DNA from: Paludibacteraceae bacterium
Lineage (GTDB): Bacteria; Bacteroidota; Bacteroidia; Bacteroidales; Paludibacteraceae
Direction: 5' to 3'
Assembly: GCA_017556705.1 (NCBI GenBank)
Contig: JAFYMG010000018.1
Location: forward strand, 1 to 52,044
Length of the DNA: 52,044 nt
Within the stretch, counting starts at the first letter, position 1. The number at the start of each line of letters is the position of its first letter. Positions 26,787 to 34,622 of the stretch are shown one piece after another. The notes below the pieces were generated by a model that had not been told where the DNA came from, did not search any database, and saw only the letters and a program-made list of their open reading frames with translations. Made by a program: the position numbers and the translations under genes.

Positions 26787-26864
26787 AATGATTTTATATT
26801 TAATAAGTTATACTTTTCCGCTCTAAAAATGGTGCTTTTCGCCCACAAAAATCGAAATCGGGTG

Positions 26865-26895
26865 CAAAGGTACTATAAATAAATGAATTATGCAA
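26865..26895 (-). promoter_or_regulatory. Promoter of the HU gene
   Basis: Minus strand TTG (26893-26895), 20 bp, TACCTTTG (26865-26872), about 80 bp before the start codon. Confidence 0.8.
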
Positions 26896-26932
26896 GAAAA
26901 TCGATAAAAAAAACATATCTTTTTGTATTTTT

Positions 26933-26962
26933 TTGGGATATAAGAAAAAAATACTATCTTTG
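26933..26962 (+). promoter_or_regulatory. Promoter of mutY, leaving almost no leader
   Basis: TTG (26933-26935), 19 bp, TATCTTTG (26955-26962). The ATG is at 26971, only 8 bases after the -7 element, so the mRNA is nearly leaderless. Confidence 0.75.
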
Positions 26963-26970
26963 CAAACATT

Positions 26971-28092
26971 ATGAATCTTGAGTTGCTACATACTAAACTG
27001 ATCGAGTGGTACGAGCTCAACAAGCGTATCTTGCCATGGCGCGAGACGGATGATCCATATAAGATATGGATCTCGGAGATTATATTGCAACAAACGCGTG
27101 TGGCACAAGGTATGGAGTACTACCATAGACTAGTGACTCGTTTCCCTGATATTCAGTCGCTTGCGGATGCTCAGGAAGATGAGGTTCTGCTCTATTGGCA
27201 GGGACTAGGGTATTATTCTAGAGCGAGAAACTTGCACAAGGCAGCGCAGTTGATGAAGGATAATGAGATTTTTCATCAGGCGATAAGGCTATTAGGCGAT
27301 AAGGCTAGAGGCGAGAAAGATGGCGATGAGGCGATAAGGCTAAAAGGCGAGGATATCTTTGCTGCATTGCGCAGTATGCCCGGTGTGGGCGATTATACAG
27401 CGGGAGCGATCGCATCGTTTGCCTTTGATCTGCCCTACCCTGCGCTGGACGGCAATGTCTATCGCGTATTAGCGCGGTTGTTCGACTGCGAGATTGCGTT
27501 TGATACCACCCAAGGCAAGAAGCATTTCCGCCGTTTGGCAGAGGAGTTATTGGACAGAGAGCGACCACGGTTGTTCAACTCTGCCATCATGGAGTTGGGC
27601 GCCTTGCATTGCGTGCCCACCGCACCTGATTGCGGGAATTGTCCGCTCAACACATGGTGTAAAGCATTGGCTAACAACACGGTAGAACTATTGCCTGTGC
27701 GCAAGCCCCGCCCTAAAATGCGGGATAGGTATTTGGAGTATACCATTTATATTACTCCTGAGAAGACGACTTTGATTCACCAACGCAAAGGCAACGATAT
27801 TTGGAAGCACCTCTGGGAATTTCCCTTAAAAGAATCCCCTACTTCCTGTAGCGAAGCGTCCTATAGCTCGCCCTGCGAGCGTCCTGTAGGCGGAACGCCG
27901 TCCTGTAGCGAAGCGTCCTGTACCCTCACCCATGTATTATCGCACCAGAAGTTGCATGCGCGGTTTGTGATAAAAAACGTGTCAGAACTTCCGAAGATTC
28001 CTGACACGTTGGTGGTTCGTTTATCCGATTTGGATAATTATGCGTTTTCTCGCTTAACGCTGAAAGCGATTGAGAGCCTAGCGCAAAGGTAG
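26971..28092 (+). CDS. mutY: A/G-specific adenine glycosylase MutY with repeat-derived inserts
   Basis: 373 residues. Base-excision repair enzyme removing adenine opposite 8-oxoguanine. Catalytic Glu36 (SEIILQQT), helix-hairpin-helix MPGVGDYTAGAIA (136-148), Asp160 (ALDGNVYR) and a [4Fe-4S] site Cys214-X6-Cys221-X2-Cys224-X5-Cys230 are intact; a C-terminal NUDIX-like domain begins near 250. Residues about 103-127 (HQAIRLLGDKARGEKDGDEA) are absent from usual MutY proteins and are encoded by AAGGCTA-type repeats (27278-27352). A second insert near 293-316 in the C-terminal domain is encoded by a variable-hairpin array (27845-27923). Both keep the frame. Confidence 0.92.
   Translation: MNLELLHTKLIEWYELNKRILPWRETDDPYKIWISEIILQQTRVAQGMEYYHRLVTRFPDIQSLADAQEDEVLLYWQGLGYYSRARNLHKAAQLMKDNEIFHQAIRLLGDKARGEKDGDEAIRLKGEDIFAALRSMPGVGDYTAGAIASFAFDLPYPALDGNVYRVLARLFDCEIAFDTTQGKKHFRRLAEELLDRERPRLFNSAIMELGALHCVPTAPDCGNCPLNTWCKALANNTVELLPVRKPRPKMRDRYLEYTIYITPEKTTLIHQRKGNDIWKHLWEFPLKESPTSCSEASYSSPCERPVGGTPSCSEASCTLTHVLSHQKLHARFVIKNVSELPKIPDTLVVRLSDLDNYAFSRLTLKAIESLAQR
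27278..27352 (+). repeat. GGCGATAAGGCTA repeat inside mutY
   Basis: Three degenerate units of GGCGATAAGGCTA with GGCGAGA spacers. Similar words lie in the spacers at 7336-7364, 21981-22010 and 34533-34560. In frame. Confidence 0.75.
27845..27923 (+). repeat. Variable-hairpin array inside mutY
   Basis: TGTA-GCGAAGC-GTCC, TATA-GCTCGCCCTGCGAGC-GTCC, TGTA-GGCGGAACGCC-GTCC, TGTA-GCGAAGC-GTCC: four hairpins with different stems joined by constant GTCCTRTA. Matches the intergenic array at 29020-29110. Confidence 0.85.
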
Positions 28093-28127
28093 CGCAAGGG
28101 TAGCGGATTTCCTAGTGTTTATACTAA

Positions 28128-28955
28128 TTATTTTTGGAACTTACCGACTAGCTTGATAGCGAGGAAGACCAGCCAATCTGGAGTATGCTTGAGGATAGGT
28201 GTACAGAGGTGGTTGATCACACCTGGCATATCGGTCTTCTTGCCACGGAACATCTTCCTAAGCGCACGTTTTACCAATTTCTCTGGTGGGATAGCCACAG
28301 TCAAGTTCACTGCCAAACGGCGCAAATTAGGCGCTAAGCCAAAGAGTTCGGTATCTACTGCACCAGGAGTCATTACAGTGATATTCACGCCCTTAGGACG
28401 GAGTTCATACCAAAGCGACTTGGAGAAATTATAGATAAATGCCTTGGTAGCATTATAGGTTTGGATACCTGGCATTGCCATCCATGCGGACATGGAAGAC
28501 ATATTGAGGATATAGCCCTTTTGGCGTGGTTTACCACAGAGTTTTTGCGCTTTCTCCTCCTCGGTGAGTTGGCGATTGACCATATCCTCACCAAAAAGGC
28601 GGGTGAGCTTGGCTACCGTGATCATATGCAGGTTGAGCATGAGCTCAATACGCTTCATGGATGTCTCGCAATAGGGGTTGAAGAAGAACACACCCGCGTT
28701 GTTCACAAGGATGTCCACTATGAGATTGTTGTCAAGGCAGTATTGGTGGAGTTGCTCCGCAGCATCTTGCTTGGAGAGGTCTGCATAGAGCGCAATGGTC
28801 TTGACGCCATACTTAGCTGCCAAGTCTGCAGCTACTTGCTTTTGTTCCTCCTCTTGGTTGCTAACCAGTAGGAGATCAGTATGATAATCGCGCGCGAGTT
28901 GGGTGGCGTATTGGAGGCCGATACCCGATGATGCGCCAGTAACGAGTGCAAGCAT
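28128..28955 (-). CDS. Short-chain dehydrogenase, candidate hydroxysteroid dehydrogenase
   Basis: 275 residues, classical SDR: cofactor motif TGASSGIG (6-13), NNAG (85-88), Ser near 153 and catalytic Tyr167-X3-Lys171 (YNATK). It oxidises or reduces an alcohol/ketone with NAD(P)H. A hydrophobic C-terminus (TPDWLVFLAIKLVGKF) may touch the membrane. It is the third gene after a steroid 5-alpha-reductase homologue and an Old Yellow Enzyme homologue, which suggests it acts on the 3-keto/3-hydroxy group of the same steroid. Substrate and stereochemistry are inferred from context only. Confidence 0.85.
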   Translation of the reverse strand: MLALVTGASSGIGLQYATQLARDYHTDLLLVSNQEEEQKQVAADLAAKYGVKTIALYADLSKQDAAEQLHQYCLDNNLIVDILVNNAGVFFFNPYCETSMKRIELMLNLHMITVAKLTRLFGEDMVNRQLTEEEKAQKLCGKPRQKGYILNMSSMSAWMAMPGIQTYNATKAFIYNFSKSLWYELRPKGVNITVMTPGAVDTELFGLAPNLRRLAVNLTVAIPPEKLVKRALRKMFRGKKTDMPGVINHLCTPILKHTPDWLVFLAIKLVGKFQK

Positions 28956-28969
28956 TTATTCTTTAAGTT

Positions 28970-29110
28970 GAAAGTTTATAGTTGAAAGTTTAAAGGCAGG
29001 GCGGCTATGCCACAGTACCTCGCCTATAACCTATAGCGTAGCGTCCTATAGCCCAAAGGGCGTCCTATAGCCTCAAAAAGGCGTCCTATAGCCCAAAGGA
29101 CGTCCTATAC
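28970..29110. repeat. Variable-hairpin array (GTCCTATA linker) with AAAGTTTA repeats
   Basis: 28970-28995 has TTGAAAGTTTA units. 29010-29110 has hairpins GCGTAGC, GCCCAAAGGGC, GCCTCAAAAAGGC and GCCCAAAGGAC joined by GTCCTATA. Fills the gap between the SDR and OYE genes. Confidence 0.8.
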
Positions 29111-29111
29111 C

Positions 29112-30353
29112 CTATTTCTCAGGATACCACATTTGTTCGTACTTCTTTGCCTCTTTCTCGAGGGATTTAGGCAAGTTCTCTACACATTCGTGGCACTTCA
29201 TATCCAAGGTGTACATACGCGCCACGCAATAGTTGGAGCGTTTGCAGGTAGAATGATAGTGCTCCTCCTTCATCTTGTTCACGAAATCAGGATCCTTCAC
29301 CAAGGCGTGTCCAATCTGCACAAAATCAAATCCTTCTGCCAATGCGGTCTCTGCATTGTCGCGACCCATGACACCACCCACGTAGATCAATGGCATCTTC
29401 AGCGCCTTGCGGAACTGCTTAGCCGTATCGAGGAAGAAGAGTTCCTTGAATGGTACAGTAGGGATCATCACATGCCCCACGAAGCGCAATGCAAGACGCA
29501 ACCACCAGAAGGTCCAAGGGTTCATATAGTGCGCAAGCGTCTTGATTGGCATAGCACCACCCATCACGGTGAAAGGTGCCTTGCTTACGAAACCTGCGGT
29601 GAGAACGAGAGCATGAACGCCGTGTTTCTCAATCTCTTGTGCCACCTTGATGCACTCCTCTACCTTCAAGCCTGCTTTGAAGCCGTCGTACATATTGGTC
29701 TTCACCACCACAGCCATATCATTGCCTGCGTGCGCCATCACCTCGTCCAACACCTCTTTCATAAAGCGCATACGGTTCTCCAGCGAGCCTCCGTACTCAT
29801 CGCGACGGTGGTTGGTGTATGGAGAGAGGAACTGCGAGATCAGATAGCCATGACCTGCGTGGATCTCCACACAGTCGAAGCCACACTCGCGGCAGAAATC
29901 CACAGCATGACCAAACGCCTTAACAATCTCTTGGATCTCGTGCTTCTTAAGCTTGCGGTGGAGAGTTGGCGAATAGAGGTTAAAACCGCGACTTGCACCC
30001 ACAGGCATACATTTGCAGGTATAGAAGTGGGTCATATTACCGCAGTGTCCCAATTGGATACTCGCCTTTGCACCCTCAGCATGGATACCATCGGTGAGAC
30101 GCTTGAGGTCTTCTTTGATCTCATCGTGGATATACAACTGACCATCGAATGACACGCCAGAGCGGGTCACAGAGCAGTATGCCACAGTGGTCATCGCTGC
30201 GCCACCACGCGCTACAGCGGTGTGGTAGTTATAGAGATCTTCACTAGGTTTGTTGCCATATGCCATGTTCTCAAACGCAGCACTACGAATGGCACGATTG
30301 CGCAAAGTAATAGGACCGAGTTTATGCTCAGTAAAAAGAAGATTATTGTTCAT
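29112..30353 (-). CDS. Old Yellow Enzyme family flavin oxidoreductase
   Basis: 413 residues. FMN-binding TIM barrel with IQLGHCG, EIHAGHGYLISQ near 161-172, SPYTNHRRDEYGGSLENR near 175-192 and a C-terminal phosphate-binding IYVGGVMG. Such enzymes reduce activated C=C bonds. It lacks the FAD/NAD domain of BaiCD-type enzymes, but a Cys cluster near 368-390 (CKRSNYC, KCHEC) resembles a relic of or replacement for their Fe-S site. Position between a 5-alpha-reductase homologue and an SDR suggests a steroid or bile-acid enone as substrate, possibly 5-beta or delta-bond reduction. Confidence 0.88.
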   Translation of the reverse strand: MNNNLLFTEHKLGPITLRNRAIRSAAFENMAYGNKPSEDLYNYHTAVARGGAAMTTVAYCSVTRSGVSFDGQLYIHDEIKEDLKRLTDGIHAEGAKASIQLGHCGNMTHFYTCKCMPVGASRGFNLYSPTLHRKLKKHEIQEIVKAFGHAVDFCRECGFDCVEIHAGHGYLISQFLSPYTNHRRDEYGGSLENRMRFMKEVLDEVMAHAGNDMAVVVKTNMYDGFKAGLKVEECIKVAQEIEKHGVHALVLTAGFVSKAPFTVMGGAMPIKTLAHYMNPWTFWWLRLALRFVGHVMIPTVPFKELFFLDTAKQFRKALKMPLIYVGGVMGRDNAETALAEGFDFVQIGHALVKDPDFVNKMKEEHYHSTCKRSNYCVARMYTLDMKCHECVENLPKSLEKEAKKYEQMWYPEK

Positions 30354-30434
30354 TGTTCTAAATTATTCAATGCAATCTAACACCGTCAGCGGTCTCACAG
30401 CCAAAGGCGATCCAACATCTGACAGTATAGCAGT

Positions 30435-31217
30435 CTAATATATAAACGGAATAATACGTTTTAGTTTCTTTTCGTCGAATTCGCCTGCGAATTCTTTTTT
30501 GTAGCGGTGATAGATGGAGTTCGCGCGAGGAACGAGGTTGCAGCAAGAGAACCAGAAGAAGCTCAATCCAGCCCACGACCATGTCAGGATGGCAAAGCCA
30601 AGCCACTCGGTGATCTCACCCAGATAGTTGGCACTGGTCACATACTTGTACATACCTTTCTTAGGCAGATAGTGTTTGGTATCACCTGGCTTGCGCAAGT
30701 GACGAATCACGTGATCAGAGTGCATATTGATCACCCAACCCGCAAAGAATATCGCTATACCTACGAAGAAGCGAGGATCGGTCAACCATGCCATGGTATA
30801 TGGCGCATACTCTGGCGCGAGGTGGAAGAGCCAATAGCCTTGGATAAAGCCATTTACCAAGTTCCAAATCACCGATAAGCCCATGATAGCCAATGGCATC
30901 TTGCTATTACCCTTCAACAAGAATGGGAACACAAACGAGCGCTGGAAATAATGGAACTGGAAGATCAAGAAGAACAGCAAGTAAGGCACTTCAAACTTCA
31001 CCTGCGATGTTGCCCACAAATACAACATCACGACAAATACGGGCATCTCCATCAGACACCATCCCACCTTATTATTGATCGCTGGGCCCCATTTCTCGGT
31101 ACGCATCTTACCATAACCCGCATCCACAAAATACAATGCGACAAAAATCACCAACCCTACTAGGGCTAGAATAAATAGGAAGTTATTAAACGCATCCAGA
31201 GTAGATATTTCAATCAT
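30435..31217 (-). CDS. 3-oxo-5-alpha-steroid 4-dehydrogenase (SRD5A) family membrane enzyme
   Basis: 260 residues with about six to seven membrane helices. Key residues of mammalian SRD5A are present: Glu57 in LMEMPVF (like QELPSF), Tyr90 in FHYFQRSFVFP (like HYFHRTFVY), and the NADPH-binding C-terminal signature YVTSANYLGE, EWLGFA, NLVPRA and IIPF. These enzymes reduce the delta-4 double bond of 3-keto steroids to the 5-alpha form. It has its own promoter and heads the set OYE, SDR (81 and 156 bp gaps). Strong family call; true substrate unproven. Confidence 0.88.
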   Translation of the reverse strand: MIEISTLDAFNNFLFILALVGLVIFVALYFVDAGYGKMRTEKWGPAINNKVGWCLMEMPVFVVMLYLWATSQVKFEVPYLLFFLIFQFHYFQRSFVFPFLLKGNSKMPLAIMGLSVIWNLVNGFIQGYWLFHLAPEYAPYTMAWLTDPRFFVGIAIFFAGWVINMHSDHVIRHLRKPGDTKHYLPKKGMYKYVTSANYLGEITEWLGFAILTWSWAGLSFFWFSCCNLVPRANSIYHRYKKEFAGEFDEKKLKRIIPFIY

Positions 31218-31246
31218 AAGCTATTCTATTCAAAATATTAAGCCTG

Positions 31247-31277
31247 CAAAGGTACTATTTTTTTTTTAGATAACCAA
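31247..31277 (-). promoter_or_regulatory. Promoter of the steroid-reductase gene set
   Basis: Minus strand TTG (31275-31277), 20 bp, TACCTTTG (31247-31254), 30 bp before the start codon and just past the EamA stop codon. Confidence 0.8.
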
Positions 31278-31284
31278 ACAAATC

Positions 31285-32205
31285 TTAATTATTGTTATTT
31301 TTTTGTGATTTTTGGCTAATAAACAAGCCAATAATTATTATCACTATACCTATTAATTTCCATATTGGCAGTATCTCATCAAAGATGATCCACATCAGCA
31401 AGGCGGTAAATACAGGTCGTATATTATTAAATACGTTCGCGCGCGTGACGCCTATCTTACGCACTGTGTAGCAGAATAGCACAAAGGCCGCCACCGAGGC
31501 AAAGACCGCCAAGTACCCTACTGCCAGCAATGGAGTGATCGTATTCAGCAGCGACTCCGAATGGTGCAACAGCTGGCTTGCTTCGGTGAATCCCCACAGC
31601 GGATAGAAGAGGCAGAGGGAGAATAGTTGCACATAGAAGATGATCGATAGCGGCGTATAATGGGTCGGGATACGACGCAGCACGATCGTATAACTAACAG
31701 ACATACTGACGGTTAGAAAAGCCAGCAGTATGCCCAACGGATCCCCCAATGTAAAATCGCTTGACCCAATCAACAGCAGCATCAGCATACCGATGGTGGA
31801 TAGCACAATACCGATGATATTATTGCGTGTGATCTGCTCGCGCAATAGTACAAATGCAAAGATCGGAGCCAATACGGGTTGCGTACTTAGCATTGCCTCT
31901 GCAATGGTAGGCGAATCAATACTTTTGTAGGTAAAGGTCTCGAATATGAAATACAGACAGGGTTGAAACAGACTGCCCAACACAAACAGCGGTATATCTC
32001 GCTTCTCGATGCGTTGCAAGCCCAGCACATCGCTACGGCGGAAGATCAATCCAATCGCCAGCATCAGCAGCACAGCCAAGGTGAATCGCAATACGATCAG
32101 CGTATAGGGACCAAAGACCTGCAACGCCTCCTGCACGGCAATCCCTGCCCCTGCCCAGATGAGCATGGCAGTGACAATAGCTATATATGGAATGATCTTT
32201 CTCAC
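31285..32205 (-). CDS. EamA/DMT superfamily transporter
   Basis: 306 residues, ten hydrophobic helices in two EamA repeats (VTAMLIWAGAGIAVQEAL near the start, FASVAAFVLFCYTVRKIG in the second). Inner-membrane drug/metabolite exporter; substrate unknown. Its ATG overlaps the GH3 stop codon by 4 bp, so the two are translationally coupled and it may export or import the GH3 substrate or product. Confidence 0.87.
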   Translation of the reverse strand: MRKIIPYIAIVTAMLIWAGAGIAVQEALQVFGPYTLIVLRFTLAVLLMLAIGLIFRRSDVLGLQRIEKRDIPLFVLGSLFQPCLYFIFETFTYKSIDSPTIAEAMLSTQPVLAPIFAFVLLREQITRNNIIGIVLSTIGMLMLLLIGSSDFTLGDPLGILLAFLTVSMSVSYTIVLRRIPTHYTPLSIIFYVQLFSLCLFYPLWGFTEASQLLHHSESLLNTITPLLAVGYLAVFASVAAFVLFCYTVRKIGVTRANVFNNIRPVFTALLMWIIFDEILPIWKLIGIVIIIIGLFISQKSQKNNNN

Positions 32206-34088
32206 TTCTTCGCTGCGTGTCTTGCTTGGCGATTAGTACGACGTTGAGCACGATTCTCTCGACGCAATGCACGGCGTTCTGCACGCGTTTTCTTACGACC
32301 TTTGCTACGAGTGTCAATCGTATTGACCCAATTAAGAATCTTCTCCGAGAAGTTCTCAGTGCGTTTGATCTGATCAAACTTGCGACGACGCTTATCATCC
32401 TGCATCAGCAGGTTAAACTTAAACTGTCCGTCGCGGAAACCATCGCGCAGACACGCTGCCTTGAAGCGTGAATACGCATTGCTCAACAATATATGCGCTT
32501 GCGGCGCTTTTAGGCGGAACGAAGCACGCTTCGATTCGTATTCATTATTGATTTCTTGCAACTTACGATCCACCACCTTGGTAAACTCATCTGCAGTCTC
32601 TTGGTCGATACCTTCGTCCACAAACTCGTAGTAGAAGTGGTATCTCGACTCGCTGACATCTGCAAATCCGACAAAGAACTTGGTTTTCACTCCCATCAAT
32701 TCCTCCGTTTTGTGCACAGCGTCGATGAACTGTGGTTCATAGAGTTTCTCTCCGGTCATCGACACGATACCATTGACCTTCGAGACCATATGCACGGTAG
32801 GTGTCTCGTAGAATTGTCCGCCCACCTCCACTAGGTCGTTCATGTTGTAGCGGAATAATCCCGAATAGGTCGTCACATACGCACAATAGCGCTTACCGCG
32901 CTCCAGCTCGTGGATCTGCAAGTAGTGCTTGTGCGGTTTGTCCAGCTCGCTCTCCTCCACAAACTCGTAGTAGTGAAAATGTGGAAACAATACCGACTCG
33001 TTGGTGTCATCCAACGAAAAACCAAATCGACATTCCGTAGCGATATATCCCAATTCTTGGTAGAAGGTCTTGCTCCAATCGAACTGATCCATATACTTCT
33101 CCATATAGATCTTGGTATTGCCGCACTTCCATGTGGATAGCAATTGCAGCCATGGCCAGAAGTGCTTAGGCATCAGCTTGCCATGCTCCTGTAGCAATCG
33201 GCGAAGCTCTGCGGCGCGCAATGGCTGAGGCGACATATATGCGTCTAGTTCTGCACGAATATAATCCGATATTTCGAAGTTCCAACTCAGTGTACCCTTC
33301 TCAATATCCTCAATCATCTCCTCTTTGTTCTCATCGAGTGTGCGCAGCAGTTCTAGGATAGTCGATGGATTGGCGGTTGCCCATAGGGTCAGGTCGCGGT
33401 GCTGCAATGCCAAGCGCATCAGCGTATAGTTGCGCGCTGCATAGTCGTCGATGGACATCACCGCAGCAGGCGCGGTATAATGCTTCTTGATAATCTTCGG
33501 CACATCGCGCACGAGCACACCGCTCACCGCGCCAAACACCGTACCATCGGGCGCATAGCCCTCCAGCTCCTTGCCCACCGTGGTGAATAGATGTCCACCA
33601 AAGATGCGACTGCGATGGCAGATGAAGTTCCATATCCAGACATGCGTCATCTTGCCATACACATCCTTGAGGTACTTATGCGTCATCGGTATCCATTTGG
33701 GTTCGGAGGTCGTACCCGAAGTGGTAGCGTACATGTCTGGTTTGCCAGGGAAGAGAATATTCGTCTCGCCATTCTTATGGCGCTCCACGTATGGTCGTAA
33801 GGTCTCAAAGCTGTCATTTACAGGCACATACTGGCGATATAATCGGAATAGGTCATCCGCATTGGTGGCAGATAAGATGCGATCAAAATGATGCTCCTTG
33901 CCATACACCGTATCGCGTGAGATGGTCAATATATCGCGTAGGGTGCGCTCAGCGGCATGCTTGGGATGCCGACTCCAGTAGTTCAGGCGCATACGTTGCG
34001 AACCACCTACCAACCACAATGCTATATTAATCAGCCATGGATAGGGCAAGGCTCTGCCTTGATTATCAATATATGTCTTGGTTTTCAT
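32202..34088 (-). CDS. GH3-family protein (acyl-adenylate-forming amido synthetase-like)
   Basis: 628 residues. Matches GH3 auxin-responsive promoter family: ATSGTTSEPKWIPMT ATP-binding loop near 120-134, YNMNDLVEVGG and HMVSKVNGIVSMTGEKLYE. Plant GH3 enzymes conjugate acids to amino acids; bacterial members are of unknown function. The tail (about 590-628) is extremely Arg/Lys-rich (RAERRALRRENRAQRRTNRQ) and unlike the core. Coupled with the EamA gene (4-bp overlap) and 12 bp after gtrA. Confidence 0.85.
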   Translation of the reverse strand: MKTKTYIDNQGRALPYPWLINIALWLVGGSQRMRLNYWSRHPKHAAERTLRDILTISRDTVYGKEHHFDRILSATNADDLFRLYRQYVPVNDSFETLRPYVERHKNGETNILFPGKPDMYATTSGTTSEPKWIPMTHKYLKDVYGKMTHVWIWNFICHRSRIFGGHLFTTVGKELEGYAPDGTVFGAVSGVLVRDVPKIIKKHYTAPAAVMSIDDYAARNYTLMRLALQHRDLTLWATANPSTILELLRTLDENKEEMIEDIEKGTLSWNFEISDYIRAELDAYMSPQPLRAAELRRLLQEHGKLMPKHFWPWLQLLSTWKCGNTKIYMEKYMDQFDWSKTFYQELGYIATECRFGFSLDDTNESVLFPHFHYYEFVEESELDKPHKHYLQIHELERGKRYCAYVTTYSGLFRYNMNDLVEVGGQFYETPTVHMVSKVNGIVSMTGEKLYEPQFIDAVHKTEELMGVKTKFFVGFADVSESRYHFYYEFVDEGIDQETADEFTKVVDRKLQEINNEYESKRASFRLKAPQAHILLSNAYSRFKAACLRDGFRDGQFKFNLLMQDDKRRRKFDQIKRTENFSEKILNWVNTIDTRSKGRKKTRAERRALRRENRAQRRTNRQARHAAKK

Positions 34089-34100
34089 CAGAATGCTTCG

Positions 34101-34526
34101 TTATTCGCGCTTCTTGTCCTTATAGAAAGGTCGTAGCACAAAATAGTTAATTACACCTGCCAACATGATCGCCACTATTCCAGCCCACTCTTCGCCCATA
34201 TGCAGCCACACCAACGCGTTCAGCAGCGATAATTGAATGACATAGTTCAACACGCGTCCCAACAAGAATCCCCCCGCATTTTTCCAACTCGGGCGTGTCC
34301 TAAAAGTATAAAAATTAGTCAAGAAATAGTTGCACACCATTTCTATCATGAATCCCGCCGTAAAGGCGACGGAAGTCAAAATCCCCACCTCGGGCCATTG
34401 GCGTTGGAAGATATCCAACAGCAGGTAGTAGATACCATACTGCACGCCCGTTCCTAGTGTTCCAACGAACACGAAACGGACTGCACTACGATATTTCATG
34501 GGCAATCGCCCGGTGAGGGTTTTCAT
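34101..34526 (-). CDS. GtrA-family membrane protein
   Basis: 141 residues with four membrane helices (FVFVGTLGTGVQYGIYYLLL, ILTSVAFTAGFMIEMVCNYF and two more). GtrA proteins flip or assist transfer of lipid-linked sugars for cell envelope glycans. Twelve bp before the GH3 gene, so they probably share an operon. Confidence 0.85.
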   Translation of the reverse strand: MKTLTGRLPMKYRSAVRFVFVGTLGTGVQYGIYYLLLDIFQRQWPEVGILTSVAFTAGFMIEMVCNYFLTNFYTFRTRPSWKNAGGFLLGRVLNYVIQLSLLNALVWLHMGEEWAGIVAIMLAGVINYFVLRPFYKDKKRE

Positions 34527-34532
34527 ATATTT

Positions 34533-34622
34533 TGAGGTTAAAGGTTAGAGGTTAAAGGCTGGTGGAATGCGGCTTTGCCGCTATTTTTCGCCTCACCGCC
34601 TTTCGCCTCTTGCCTAATTGCC
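34533..34622. repeat. GGTTAAAGGTTAGA and CGCCTTTCGCCTC repeats
   Basis: GGTTAAAGG-type units, a GCGGCTTTGCCGC hairpin, then CGCCTCACCGCCTTTCGCC units, the reverse of the AAAGGCGA words in other spacers. Confidence 0.65.

Noticed and set aside
29133..30152. 339-residue open frame antisense to the OYE gene
   Set aside because: Shadow frame, His/Leu-rich without recognisable features.
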